A stretch of DNA of 64,000 bases from Marinibacterium sp050389775 (GCF_050389775.1 NZ_CP177148.1:85105-149104), one strand, 5' to 3'. Positions 25,002-33,777 are shown, counted from the first letter of the stretch. Made by a program: numbers and translations. Notes: generated by a model from the sequence alone, not told the origin.

Positions 25002-25982
25002 GTGACACGATTGACTTTCGCCGCGCTTGCAGCGGCCTGCTTCGGCTTTGCCGGTCCGCTGATGGCCGCGGATTACACCATTCGCCTCGCCAACTCGTTG
25101 TCTCCGGGAGAGCCCACAAACGCCGCCGCCAGCTTCTTTGCCGAAGAGGTCGCGAAACGGACCGACGGGCGTGTCGAGATTCAGGTCTTCCCCGCGCAGC
25201 AGCTTGGCAGCGAAAAGGACGTCAACCAGATGATGCGCCAGGGCGCGCCGGTCATCTCGGTGACCTCCTCGGGCTACCTGTCCGACTTCGTGCCGGATTT
25301 CGGCGTGCTCGAAGGCCCGTACCTGCTGGATGATCCGGCCCAGTTCGACAAGATCGTCGCCTCGGAGTGGTTCGAGGGCATCCGAGCTGAGTTCGCGTCG
25401 CAAGGCATCACCTTCCTCGTCGACGATGCGCTTTTCGGAGCCCGTCACATGCTGAGCAACACGCCGGTACGCACCCCCGAGGACGTGCAGGGCATGACCG
25501 TGCGGGTGCCGCCGAACACCGTCTTCATCAAGACGTTTGAAGCAATGGGCACGCGCCCCACCACCGTTGAATGGGCCGAGGTCTACAGCGCGCTTCAACA
25601 GAATGTCGTGCAGGCCGCCGAGGCGCCGCTGGGCTCGATCCAGGGGTCCAAACTGCACGAGACCCGAGACACGCTGTCGATGACCAGCCATTTCACCGCG
25701 TTTACCTTCTGGGTCATCAACAGCGACTATTTCGACGGCCTGCCCGAGGACATTCGCGCCATCATGCTCGAGGTCGGCGAGGAGGCGGGCGCACTCTCGA
25801 CCCGCCTGACGCTGGAACGCGAAGAGACCTACAAACAGCAGTTCCGCGACGCCGGCCTGACCATCGTCGAGGACGTGGACCTTGCAGCCTTCCGCGAGAA
25901 GACCGCCGGGGTCTACGAGGCCTTCGACGACTGGACGCCCGGGCTCTATGGCGAGATCCGCGCAATCCTCGACGCTGAATGA
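25002..25982 (+). CDS. TRAP transporter solute-binding protein (DctP family)
   Basis: A 326-residue periplasmic DctP-type receptor. The signal peptide is 'FAALAAACFGFAGPLMA' and the mature start 'ADYTIRLANSLSPGEP'. The conserved ligand-arginine strand is 'GMTVRVPPNTVFIKTFEAMGTRPTTVEWAEVYSALQ', with an asparagine near 'VVQAAEAP'. The start is a GTG at 25002 behind GGGAGG; the ATG 24 bp earlier has no ribosome site and would precede the signal sequence with polar residues. Binds an organic acid; which one is not evident. First gene of a three-gene importer driven by sodium. Confidence 0.92.
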   Translation: MTRLTFAALAAACFGFAGPLMAADYTIRLANSLSPGEPTNAAASFFAEEVAKRTDGRVEIQVFPAQQLGSEKDVNQMMRQGAPVISVTSSGYLSDFVPDFGVLEGPYLLDDPAQFDKIVASEWFEGIRAEFASQGITFLVDDALFGARHMLSNTPVRTPEDVQGMTVRVPPNTVFIKTFEAMGTRPTTVEWAEVYSALQQNVVQAAEAPLGSIQGSKLHETRDTLSMTSHFTAFTFWVINSDYFDGLPEDIRAIMLEVGEEAGALSTRLTLEREETYKQQFRDAGLTIVEDVDLAAFREKTAGVYEAFDDWTPGLYGEIRAILDAE

Positions 25983-26512
25983 GCCTGCTTCACTCTCGCG
26001 TCCTGCGCCACGCCGAAGAGGTGGTGGCCGGGCTCGCCCTTCTGGTTCTGATCGGCAGTGTCTGCTGGGGGGTGGTCACGCGCTACGTCTCGCAGACATC
26101 TGCGGCCTGGGTCGGCGACATCTCGTCGGTTGCCTTTGCCTGGCTGATCTTCATGGGCGCGGCGGCAGCCTTCCGGCACGGCATGCACATGAGCATAGAC
26201 CTTGTCTGGCGTCTGCTGCCGAGCGCTCTCGGCCGCTGGCTGGGGGCGGCTGTCGATGTTCTGGTGTTGGCTTTTCTCGTTTATGCCACCTGGCTCGGTG
26301 TCGGTTTCTGCCTTGCCTCGATGGACGATCCCCTGCCCATCCTGCGGTGGCCGCGCGCGGTGCTCTACGCCGCCGTGATGACCGGCTTTGCCTGCATGGC
26401 GCTGCGCTATGCGGCTCTTTCCTGGAGCCGGTGGCGCGGCGGCCACACGCCTGACGGGCAGGACGGCGACCAGACCGATGACAAGACCGACGGAGCCGAC
26501 GCATGGGCCTGA
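25979..26512 (+). CDS. TRAP transporter small permease (DctQ family)
   Basis: A 177-residue membrane protein with four predicted helices and the DctQ-type motif 'AAWVGDISSVAFAWLIFMGAAAAFRHGMHMSIDL'. The C-terminal tail is Asp/Thr/Gly-rich. Start overlaps the binding-protein stop (ATGA), end overlaps the DctM start by 10 bp, so the three are translationally coupled. It supports the DctM channel. Confidence 0.92.
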   Translation: MSLLHSRVLRHAEEVVAGLALLVLIGSVCWGVVTRYVSQTSAAWVGDISSVAFAWLIFMGAAAAFRHGMHMSIDLVWRLLPSALGRWLGAAVDVLVLAFLVYATWLGVGFCLASMDDPLPILRWPRAVLYAAVMTGFACMALRYAALSWSRWRGGHTPDGQDGDQTDDKTDGADAWA

Positions 26513-27789
26513 CACCGATCGCGATCCTCCTGGGGCTTTTCGTGCTGAACGTACCCATCGCCCTTGCCATCTCGATGGCGGCGCTGAGCTTCTTTGTCCT
26601 GGGCGGGGGCCTGCCGGTCACCGCCTTCATCCAGAAGATGGCGGCCACCACCGAAAGCTTCCCGCTGCTGGCGGTGCCCTTCTTCATCTGTGCCGGCACG
26701 ATCATGAACCACGCCGGCATTACCCGGCGCCTGCTGGGCTTTGCCGACGCGCTGGTGGGCCACACTGTCGGCGGTCTGGCGCAGGCCAACGTGGTTCTGT
26801 CCGCGCTGATGGGCGGGCTGTCGGCCTCGGCCAACGCCGATGCGGCGATGCAGGCCAAGATGCTGGGCTCCGAGATGGTCCGGCGAGGCTATTCCCCGGG
26901 CTTCTCAGCGGCGGTCTGCACCTGCTCGTCGGTGATCACGCCGATCATTCCGCCGGGCATCGGCCTGATCCTCTACGGCTTCCTGGCGGATGTTTCCGTG
27001 GGCCGGCTGTTCATCGCCGGCGTCCTTCCCGGATTGCTCATCACCCTGGCGTTGATGGCGGTGGTGCGGCTGCGCGCCCGTCAGCGCGGATACCGCCCCA
27101 CCCGTCCCGAGCGGGCGCCCCCGCGCGAGTTGGGCAAGGCCTTTGTCGAGGCGCTCGGGGCGTTGTCGATCATCGCCTTCATCCTGATCGGCATCCGCCA
27201 AGGCATCTTCACCCCCACTGAAGCAGGGGCGATGACGGTGGTCTATGCCACGATCATCGGCCTCCTGGTGCATCGCGAACTGACGCTCTCGGCCTTCCCG
27301 GCAATCATCGTAGAGACCGTGCTGGCCACCGCCGTCGTCATGCTGATCATCTGCGCTGCCAGCGCCTTCGGCTTCTACATGACGTGGGAGCAGATCCCCT
27401 CAAAGGGCGCGGCCCTGCTGCTGAGCCTCACTGAAAGCCCGCTGATCCTGCTGCTGCTGATCAACCTGCTGCTGCTGTTCATCGGCATGCTGATCGAAGG
27501 AACCGCCGCGCTGATCCTGCTGACCCCGATCCTGGTGCCGGCGGTGACCCAGCTGGGTATCGATCCGCTGCATTTCGGCATCGTGATGGTGGTAAACCTG
27601 ACGATCGGGGGCGTCACACCCCCGGTGGGGACGTTGATGTTCACGTCCTGCTCGGTGCTCAATGTGACCGTGGGGGACTTCCTGCGCGAGGCCTGGCCAT
27701 TCTTCCTGGCTCTTCTGGCCGTGCTGATGCTGCTGGTGCTGGTGCCACAGACCGTCACCGCGCTTCCGGATTTGCTCATGGGCTCCTAG
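26503..27789 (+). CDS. TRAP transporter large permease (DctM family)
   Basis: A 428-residue protein with about twelve membrane segments, carrying DctM features: 'SFPLLAVPFFICAGTIMNHAGITRRLLGFADALVGH', 'GLSASANADAAMQAKMLG', 'CSSVITPIIPPGIGLILYGF' and 'NLTIGGVTPPVGTLMF'. It forms the sodium-coupled channel. The stop codon TAG shares the bases CTAG with the stop codon of the convergent iclR-type gene, so the two genes end on top of each other. Confidence 0.93.
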   Translation: MGLTPIAILLGLFVLNVPIALAISMAALSFFVLGGGLPVTAFIQKMAATTESFPLLAVPFFICAGTIMNHAGITRRLLGFADALVGHTVGGLAQANVVLSALMGGLSASANADAAMQAKMLGSEMVRRGYSPGFSAAVCTCSSVITPIIPPGIGLILYGFLADVSVGRLFIAGVLPGLLITLALMAVVRLRARQRGYRPTRPERAPPRELGKAFVEALGALSIIAFILIGIRQGIFTPTEAGAMTVVYATIIGLLVHRELTLSAFPAIIVETVLATAVVMLIICAASAFGFYMTWEQIPSKGAALLLSLTESPLILLLLINLLLLFIGMLIEGTAALILLTPILVPAVTQLGIDPLHFGIVMVVNLTIGGVTPPVGTLMFTSCSVLNVTVGDFLREAWPFFLALLAVLMLLVLVPQTVTALPDLLMGS

Positions 27790-28580
27790 CGGCTGGTGGC
27801 CCCGGCCCCAAGCCGCCGCGAGATGTCGTTGGTCAGCGCCAGCAGCTTGGCCCGGCAATCCGCCTCGCTGGCGTAGGAGGTGCCGGTAAGCCGGCGGATG
27901 AAAGGAATAGTGATCGCCGCCGCGACCTTGCCCGAGAAGTCGAAGATCGGGGCCGAGATGTTCACCACCCCCGCGATCGTCAGCGAATCCGCCTGGCAGC
28001 AGCCCTCGGCCCGCGTGCCCGACAGGTCGTCGAGGAACACCTGGCGCTTGGCAACCGGCTCGTCTCCCAGGTGCGCCATCAGGTCGTCGAGGGCGTGCGG
28101 CTCCATCCAGGCGGCCAGCACCCGCCCCGAGGCAGTGTCGAGCAGGGGTATCTCGGCCCCGAGCCGCACCGAGGTGATGTTGTTGTCCGGGCAGTCCACC
28201 TGCGCGATCACCAGCACCCGTCCGCCGTGCAGAATGCTCATGTGCATCGACTGGTTCACCTCGTTCGCCAGCCGCTGCATGGCCTCTCCGGCCAGAGAGT
28301 TCAGGCGGCGGATAGGAGGGTGGCGGTGCGCCAGTTCGAACATCCGCGTCGTCAGATGATACCGGTCGTCCTCGGCGCGCTGCTCAACGTAGCCACGCTG
28401 GCAAAGGACCATCAGCATCCGGAAGATTTCGGGCGTGGTGCGACCCAGCTGTTTTGCGATCTCGACCTGGCTCTTGCCATTGGGCTCCGAGGCCAGCAGC
28501 TCGAGAATATCAAGCCCCTTGGACAGCGCTGGCGCCCGATACTTGTCAGTTTCGGGCGTGTCATCGGAGATGTCAGTCAT
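27786..28580 (-). CDS. IclR-family transcriptional regulator
   Basis: A 264-residue regulator: the N-terminal winged HTH ('LSKGLDILELLASEPNGKSQVEIAKQLGRTTPEIFRML') and the C-terminal IclR effector domain ('MHMSILHGGRVLVIAQVD', 'LDTASGRVLAAWM', 'ISAPIFDFSGKVAAAITI'). The start is the ATG of 'MTDISDDT'. Located directly convergent to the TRAP operon, it is the likely local regulator, sensing the transported acid or a metabolite. The inverted repeat at 24923-24951 is its candidate operator. No catabolic enzymes sit beside it, so the pathway fed by the transporter is elsewhere. Confidence 0.9.
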   Translation of the reverse strand: MTDISDDTPETDKYRAPALSKGLDILELLASEPNGKSQVEIAKQLGRTTPEIFRMLMVLCQRGYVEQRAEDDRYHLTTRMFELAHRHPPIRRLNSLAGEAMQRLANEVNQSMHMSILHGGRVLVIAQVDCPDNNITSVRLGAEIPLLDTASGRVLAAWMEPHALDDLMAHLGDEPVAKRQVFLDDLSGTRAEGCCQADSLTIAGVVNISAPIFDFSGKVAAAITIPFIRRLTGTSYASEADCRAKLLALTNDISRRLGAGATSR

Positions 28581-28693
28581 GGCTGCGGTCCTGTCTGGGC
28601 TCTGGCCCATGAAGGCCGTTCGGCATGTGAATATAGGCGGTTCGACAGGGATGGCGCAACACGCCTCTGGCCAGGTAATTACCATAACAATGC

Positions 28694-29590
28694 CTATCGG
28701 CTTGACTGCCCTCCGAACTCCCTGGTGGCAAATTCGATGAATGCGCGCAGTTTCGGCGTCGCCCTCCTGTCCGGTGCATAAACCAGGTGCAACGGACGCG
28801 TCGGGATCTTGTAGTCCGGCAAGACCGTCCGGAGTTTTCCGGCGGCAACATCCTTTGCAACCAGCTCCAGCGGCTGCAGGATGACACCAAGACCGGCACG
28901 GGCCGCGGCAAGAATTGGCTCACCGTGATCCGCGATGAACGAACCGGCGATCTCGACGCTGACGCGCCCCTCGGGACCATCGAAAGTCCAGCGTTTCCGA
29001 AGCTCGGTATGAGCGTAGACAAGGCAAGGATGATGCGCGAGGTCAGCCGGGCTGGTCAGCGGTGATGCCTGCTCGAGGTAGGACGGCGCAGCGCACAGAA
29101 CCAGGGAATAAGGCGCAAGCCGCTTGGCCATCAGCCCGCTGTCGGGAAGCTCTCCGACGCGAAAGGCGATATCGAAGCCTTCTTCGACAAGATCGACGTT
29201 GCGGTTGTTGAGGCTCAGGTCGACGGTCACTTCCGGACATTGCCGCATGAAATGCGCCAGCTTCGGCGACAAGGTGTGGATCCCGAAACTGACCGGTGCA
29301 TTGACCCGCAGACGGCCCGTCGGTGCGGCCCTGGCCTCGGCGGCCAGGGTTTCGGCAGCGGCGATGTCGGCGAGAATGACCCGCGCGCGTTCACAATACG
29401 CCGCACCAAAGCCTGTCAGGCTTTGCCGCCGGGTCGTGCGATGCAGCAGCTTGACGCCCAGGTGTTCTTCCAGCCGCTGCACATGTTTGCCGACCAGCTG
29501 CGGCGACATGTCGAGCACATCGCCAGCCGCGCTGAATGACCCAGCGTCAACGGCCTGAACAAAAACCTCCATTGCTGTCAGCCGGTCCAT
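28694..29590 (-). CDS. LysR-family transcriptional regulator
   Basis: A 298-residue regulator of the large DsdC/CrgA-like LysR subgroup: HTH 'AMEVFVQAVDAGSFSAAGDVLDMSPQLVGKHVQRLEEHLGVKLL', then 'TGRLRVNAPVSFGIHTLSP', 'LNNRNVDLVEEGFDIAFRVG' and 'GLGVILQPLELV'. The divergent partner that such regulators usually control is missing; only fragments of an exporter and a dehydrogenase remain in that position (29785-30180). It may therefore be an orphan left behind when its target was lost. Confidence 0.9.
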   Translation of the reverse strand: MDRLTAMEVFVQAVDAGSFSAAGDVLDMSPQLVGKHVQRLEEHLGVKLLHRTTRRQSLTGFGAAYCERARVILADIAAAETLAAEARAAPTGRLRVNAPVSFGIHTLSPKLAHFMRQCPEVTVDLSLNNRNVDLVEEGFDIAFRVGELPDSGLMAKRLAPYSLVLCAAPSYLEQASPLTSPADLAHHPCLVYAHTELRKRWTFDGPEGRVSVEIAGSFIADHGEPILAAARAGLGVILQPLELVAKDVAAGKLRTVLPDYKIPTRPLHLVYAPDRRATPKLRAFIEFATREFGGQSSR

Positions 29591-29781
29591 TCGAAATCTT
29601 TTGTTTCAAGTGCTTGCTCTCAAGAAGCATTTTTCACATGGGGCGTTCAATTGCTTTTGGGATCCCACAACGGATCCACAGGATGTTCCAAGCGCCTCCT
29701 CCCACCCTTTTGGCCCATGCTCGCGTCACCGGGTCGATCCCAGCCACATGTCCCGCCGCGGGATCACCGGGTCTTGCTGCC
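29591..29781. other. Upstream region of the LysR gene, no gene
   Basis: AT-richer sequence (for example 'TTTTGTTTCAAGTGCTTGC') that should contain the LysR gene promoter on the minus strand and once the divergent promoter of its lost target. No reading frame is convincing. Confidence 0.4.
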
Positions 29782-29885
29782 TTGCCTCCCGGACTGCCAC
29801 CTTCGCGAACTTCCTCGCCGCGAGGAACGTGACCCGGATGATTGCGCGGATCAGGCGGGGGCCGGTGCTGGTCCTCAGCCTCGTG
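29782..29885 (+). pseudogene. Fragment of an MFS exporter gene
   Basis: Reads 'FANFLAARNVTRMIARIRRGPVLVLSLV' when translated. It is nearly the same DNA as part of the intact MFS gene further on: 29802-29885 matches 57509-57592 at 79 of 84 bases by my count, with weaker similarity just before it. No start, no other part of the transporter and no frame continuity remain. A relic of a second copy of that exporter. Confidence 0.75.
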
Positions 29886-30004
29886 TCTTCAGTTGGCTGG
29901 CATGCCCTCTTCGTTGCCTTCGACGAACTGCGGTTCCTCCGGATCGCCTTCGGACTCTTCCTCGGGGCACTGTTTCGCCCTGCTCTTGATGAAGGACTCG
30001 CGAA

Positions 30005-30180
30005 ATGCCCTTGATGAATGCAGCCGTCCTGCGCGCGCCTGGCGGGCCCGATGCGCCGAAGATCGAAACACGCCCTCTGCCGGATGTGCCTGCAAGATGG
30101 GTGCGCATCCGTGTTCGGGCCTTCGGCCTGAAACGGGCCGAACTGTTCACCCGCCGCGGCCAATCGCCGTCCGTCACCTA
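30005..30180 (+). pseudogene. N-terminal fragment of an MDR-type alcohol dehydrogenase/quinone oxidoreductase
   Basis: 59 residues beginning 'MNAAVLRAPGGPDAPKIETR' and continuing 'VRIRVRAFGLKRAELFTRRG', the opening beta-domain of medium-chain dehydrogenase/reductase proteins (NADPH:quinone reductase-like). The similarity stops at about 30177. The adjoining convergent nucleotidyltransferase gene begins there, so the rest of the gene (about 270 residues) has been lost at that junction. Confidence 0.65.
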
Positions 30181-31194
30181 CAGCCCAAGCCCGCGCAGGG
30201 TGTCCCCGGTCTCGGGCATCCGGGCCAGCGAGGCTTCGACATGGGCGCGCCAGCGGCGGCCGGTGGCCAGGGCAGTGTCGAGCGCAAGGGCCAGGTCGTC
30301 GGGCCGGTCTTCGGCCAGCGCCGCGATCAGGAAAGCCGCCTGTTCGCGGTCCTTCGCCGCCTTCAGGTTGCCCGCCCCGTCGCGCCGCCGGTCGGCGATG
30401 ATCAGCTTGTGGATCGCAAAGCGCTCCGGGCGCGGCACCTGCACCAGGATGCCCGACCGGTAGAGCGCCGCGGCGTGGATCGGCTCGGCAATCAGGAAGT
30501 TGAGATAGTTCAGCGCCTGGGCATTCACCCCCAGCGCCGGCAGCGGGCGGATGGTCTCGTCGCCGAAGGCCGGCGTCAGGAACTCGACCAGCTGGCCGCT
30601 GCCCCCCTGCGCCCATCGCCAGGTCTTGCCCGGGTCCAGCCCCGGCAGGGGGTCGAACCTGAGCGCCGAGAAGGTCTCGGCCAGGCCCGGATCGACCTGG
30701 TCCTGCAGGGCGAGGCTCAGTTTCTGGAACTGGGCAATGTCGATGTCGCCAGTGTTGGCCATGCCGCCCAGGGGCAGGCGCAGGCCCAGCTCGCCCTCGT
30801 AGAGCCGGAAGGCATTGGTGCCCACCAGCGTGCCCCCCAGCCGGAACACCCCTGCCCCGGCCATCGCCGACAGGATGGAACCGGTCGCCCGGTCGGTCGG
30901 GGTCATCCCCTCGGCCCGCAACAGGCGGACAAGCCGGGACCGTTCGGCCTGGCGCTCGCGCCCGGTCGCGCGCAGCTCTTCGATACGGGCGATGCGCTGC
31001 CGGGTCTCGGGGTCGTCCTCGCCGATGTAGACAAAGCGCATCTGCGTGCCGATGCGGCGCGCGGCATACCAATAGGCCTTGTCGCCCCGGTTCTTCAGCG
31101 TCGGCTTGCCGGTGACACCCGACAGGGCGTCATCCTTCAGAAGGCGCACCAGGTCGGTATAGGCGCTGGTCGCGACGCTGCTCAGAAGGGTCAT
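30178..31194 (-). CDS. GSU2403-family nucleotidyltransferase-fold protein
   Basis: A 338-residue protein with a nucleotidyltransferase-like core, 'GGTLVGTNAFRLYEGELGL' followed by 'GDIDIAQF' (G-[ST]-x-A then D-x-D), the pattern of the GSU2403 group, whose biochemical role is not established. It also has a long charged helical N-terminal part ('RQRIARIEELRATGRERQAE') and a C-terminal helical domain. The start is uncertain between ATG 31194 and ATG 31209, both with weak ribosome sites. It stands alone at the edge of a scrambled region, consistent with accessory DNA. Some such NTases act as toxin-like or tRNA-modifying enzymes; nothing here decides that. Confidence 0.7.
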   Translation of the reverse strand: MTLLSSVATSAYTDLVRLLKDDALSGVTGKPTLKNRGDKAYWYAARRIGTQMRFVYIGEDDPETRQRIARIEELRATGRERQAERSRLVRLLRAEGMTPTDRATGSILSAMAGAGVFRLGGTLVGTNAFRLYEGELGLRLPLGGMANTGDIDIAQFQKLSLALQDQVDPGLAETFSALRFDPLPGLDPGKTWRWAQGGSGQLVEFLTPAFGDETIRPLPALGVNAQALNYLNFLIAEPIHAAALYRSGILVQVPRPERFAIHKLIIADRRRDGAGNLKAAKDREQAAFLIAALAEDRPDDLALALDTALATGRRWRAHVEASLARMPETGDTLRGLGL

Positions 31195-31528
31195 GCCTAT
31201 CACTTTCATCTTTTGATTGGCATGGATGTACCAAGCAAAACTTGAAAATGCTAGGCACAAACGCCCGGGCCTGTGCATGGCCCCCCGCGCGCGCCTGTGG
31301 CGCGGGCTGTCACAGGCCGGGCTATCCCTGCAATTGTGACAAAAATCCATCAGCTGCACGGAAATTAAGCTGAATCATTGAGCAAGGCGCGACACTTCCC
31401 CCATTCAGCCGTCACAGTCTTTGTCTCGGCCTCTATTTGTATACACAAAAGAAGCTGGTGCCGCCGAAAACAGGCGCCATGGACACTCAAACGCCAAGCC
31501 CCACCCGGGGCGGACAGGGAAGATGAAA
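31195..31528. other. Intergenic region before the histidine transporter operon
   Basis: Contains the NTase promoter on the minus strand, an imperfect GC hairpin (8-bp arms 31268-31275 and 31311-31318), and the HutC-like operator at 31436-31449. No gene was recognised. Confidence 0.5.
31436..31449 (+). promoter_or_regulatory. Candidate HutC operator upstream of the ABC-hutC operon
   Basis: TTTGTATACACAAA, containing the perfect palindrome TGTATACA, lies about 80-90 bp before the transporter gene. TTGTATACACAA differs at one base from TTGTATATACAA, the form I recall for HutC (GntR-family) sites. hutC itself is in the operon, so this would give autoregulation and histidine/urocanate induction of uptake. 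Confidence 0.55.
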
Positions 31529-32353
31529 ATGCGTAAACATATTCTCGCGGCTCTTGCCGGGGCAGCACTGACATTCGGCTCCGGCCTGATGGCCCAGGCC
31601 GAGGACGCGCTTGAGCGGGTGATGGCCGCCGGCGTGATGAAGGTCGGCACGGAAACCGCCTTTGCCCCCTTCGACTATATCGACGCCGGCAAGCACACCG
31701 GGTTCAACACCGAGATCTACGCCGAGATCGGCAAGGAAATGGGTGTCGAGATCGAATGGATCACCCTTGACTGGACCGGCGTCCTGCCCGGCCTGGAAGC
31801 CGGCCGCTTCGACGTCGTCGCCGGCCCCGCCACGATCACCAAGGCCCGGATGGAGCGCTATCGCTTCTCCTCGCCCATCGCCGAAGCCACCGTCGCCGTG
31901 CTGACCTGTGCGTCCTGCGACATCGAGGCGCCCGAGGACATCGCCGGCAAGCCCATCGGCTCGGCCACCGGCACGGCCCAGCTGGCCCAGTTCCAGGAAT
32001 TCGCGGCAACGCTCGACACGCCCCCGACCGACATCAAGGAATACGTGTCGTTCAACGAAGCCTATGCCGACCTGGCCGCCGGCCGGATCGTCGCCGTGGC
32101 CAACTCGCTGCCCAACATCGCCTTTGTTGCCAGCCAGCGGCCCAATGTCTTCAAGGTCGTCAAACCGGCCTTCGGCACCCCGACCTATTTCGGCTTCCCC
32201 GGCCGGATCGAGCCGGAATATGCCTCGCTGATGGACAAGATCGACGAGATCCTGCTGGCGATGAAGGCCGACGGTCGCATGGAAGCGCTGCAGGAAAAAT
32301 GGTTCGGCACGACCTTTGACCTGCCCGATTACGTGACCGAGCCCAACATCTGA
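31529..32353 (+). CDS. Polar amino acid ABC transporter substrate-binding protein (likely histidine)
   Basis: A 274-residue periplasmic SBP family 3 protein. The signal peptide is 'HILAALAGAALTFGSGLMAQA'. Family strands are 'VMKVGTETAFAPFDYIDAG', 'GVLPGLEAGRFDVVAGPATIT' and 'KPIGSATGTAQLAQFQEF'. Two start codons lie 6 bp apart (31523 and 31529); the second has the better distance to AGGGAAG. First of four importer genes followed by hutC, hence histidine or urocanate is the likely ligand. Assignment by context. Confidence 0.88.
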   Translation: MRKHILAALAGAALTFGSGLMAQAEDALERVMAAGVMKVGTETAFAPFDYIDAGKHTGFNTEIYAEIGKEMGVEIEWITLDWTGVLPGLEAGRFDVVAGPATITKARMERYRFSSPIAEATVAVLTCASCDIEAPEDIAGKPIGSATGTAQLAQFQEFAATLDTPPTDIKEYVSFNEAYADLAAGRIVAVANSLPNIAFVASQRPNVFKVVKPAFGTPTYFGFPGRIEPEYASLMDKIDEILLAMKADGRMEALQEKWFGTTFDLPDYVTEPNI

Positions 32354-32427
32354 TCACTTGCGTGACCGGGCGCGGCGGGGTTCTTCGGAGCGCCGCCGCG
32401 CCGCTTTCCACCTGACCGGATCCGCCC

Positions 32428-33072
32428 ATGACCTGGCCCCTCTTCGAACTGCTGCTGCAAGCCTCCCTGATGACGATCTTCGTCTCGGGCCTGTCCATCC
32501 TGATCGGGCTGGGCGTGGCCATCCTGCTATCGGCGATGCGCATGTCGGGCAACCTGGTGCTGGTGAATTTCGCGCGGATCTTCATTTCGTTCTTCCGCGG
32601 CGTGCCGCTGCTGGTGCAGTTGCTGCTGATCTTCAACCTGCTGCCGGCCCTGGGCCTGAGCCTGTCCAGCCTGGCCACCGCCCTGCTCGGCCTGTCGCTG
32701 TGCACCGCGGCCTACCAGGCCGAGAACCTGCGCGGGGGTTTCGAAGGCGTGCCCCAGGGGCTGATCGAAAGCGCCGAGATGGCCGGCTTTTCGACCGTGC
32801 AGACCTTTGTCTTCATCCGCATGCCCATCGCCCTGCGCATGACCTTCCCGGCCCTGGTCAACGAGGCGATCCTGATCCTCAAGGCCTCGTCGCTGGTGTC
32901 GGTCGTGGGGCTGATCGAGCTGACCAAGATGTCCCAGAACCTGGCCGCCTCGACCTACATGCCCCTGCCGATCTTTGCGTCGGCCGGGCTGATCTACCTG
33001 GTCATCAACCTGGGTGTGGCCTTTATCGGCCGCCGGGCCGAGGCCGCCCTGCCGGGCCTTCCCGCGAAATGA
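32428..33072 (+). CDS. Polar amino acid ABC permease 1
   Basis: A 214-residue HisM/HisQ-type permease with about five helices: 'ISFFRGVPLLVQLLLIF' (the conserved 'RGTPLLVQ' loop) and the coupling segment 'GVPQGLIESAEMAGFSTVQTFVFI'. It follows the binding protein after 74 bp. It lacks the usual Glu-Ala-Ala in exact form but keeps E-x-A-x-x-x-G. Forms the channel with the next gene product. Confidence 0.92.
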   Translation: MTWPLFELLLQASLMTIFVSGLSILIGLGVAILLSAMRMSGNLVLVNFARIFISFFRGVPLLVQLLLIFNLLPALGLSLSSLATALLGLSLCTAAYQAENLRGGFEGVPQGLIESAEMAGFSTVQTFVFIRMPIALRMTFPALVNEAILILKASSLVSVVGLIELTKMSQNLAASTYMPLPIFASAGLIYLVINLGVAFIGRRAEAALPGLPAK

Positions 33073-33114
33073 CCGCCGCTTCGGTTCCCGCGCAAACCTC
33101 AGGACGCTGATCCC

Positions 33115-33777
33115 ATGACTTTCGATATCGCCGTGATCCTGGCCAAGGGGCCGCAGATCCTTGCCGGGCTGGGCGTGACCATCCTGATCTGGATCGCGGG
33201 CACGGCCCTGGCCGCCGTGCTGGGCTTTGTCGTGGCCACGGCCCGCCAGTACGGCGGCCGGCTGACCGATCGCCTGCTGGCTGTGCCGATCGAGATCCTG
33301 CGCGGCACGCCCTTCCTGGTGCAGATCTTCCTGCTCTATTTCGGCGGGCCCTACATCGGGCTGCGGCTCGATCCGATCACCGCCGGCCTGCTGGGCCTGT
33401 CGGTCTATGGCGCGGCCTATTACGCCGAGATCTTCCGCGCCGGCTACAATTCGGTGCCGCCCGGCCATGCCGAGGCCGCCGAATGCGTGGGCTTTACCCG
33501 GCGCCAGACCATCCTGTTCGTCCAGCTGCCCGAAATGGCCCTGCTGGTCATGCCCCCGTCGATCAACATGGTGGTCATCCTGCTCAAGGAAACCGCCCTG
33601 CTGTCGCTGATCACCGTGCCCGAGATGACCATGACCGTGCAGGCGATCGGCTCGCAGCAATATGCCTTTGTCGAATCCCTCGTCGTCCTTGCGCTGGTCT
33701 ACTGGGCGCTGGTCGAGCTGTCGAATTACCTGGGCCGCCTTGCCGAGCGCCGCCTGTCCAAACTGAGTGCCGCCTGA
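33115..33777 (+). CDS. Polar amino acid ABC permease 2
   Basis: A 220-residue HisQ/HisM-type permease with 'LRGTPFLVQIFLLYFGGPYIGL', 'YAEIFRAGYNSVPPGHAEAAECVGFTRRQ' (EAA loop) and 'PPSINMVVILLKETALLSLI'. 42 bp after permease 1 and 1 bp before the ATPase start. Confidence 0.93.
   Translation: MTFDIAVILAKGPQILAGLGVTILIWIAGTALAAVLGFVVATARQYGGRLTDRLLAVPIEILRGTPFLVQIFLLYFGGPYIGLRLDPITAGLLGLSVYGAAYYAEIFRAGYNSVPPGHAEAAECVGFTRRQTILFVQLPEMALLVMPPSINMVVILLKETALLSLITVPEMTMTVQAIGSQQYAFVESLVVLALVYWALVELSNYLGRLAERRLSKLSAA

Noticed and set aside
29889..30095. Acidic minus-strand frame between the MFS scrap and the dehydrogenase fragment
   Set aside because: Short, no ribosome site, overlaps the dehydrogenase relic; could be a tail of a lost gene but nothing supports it.
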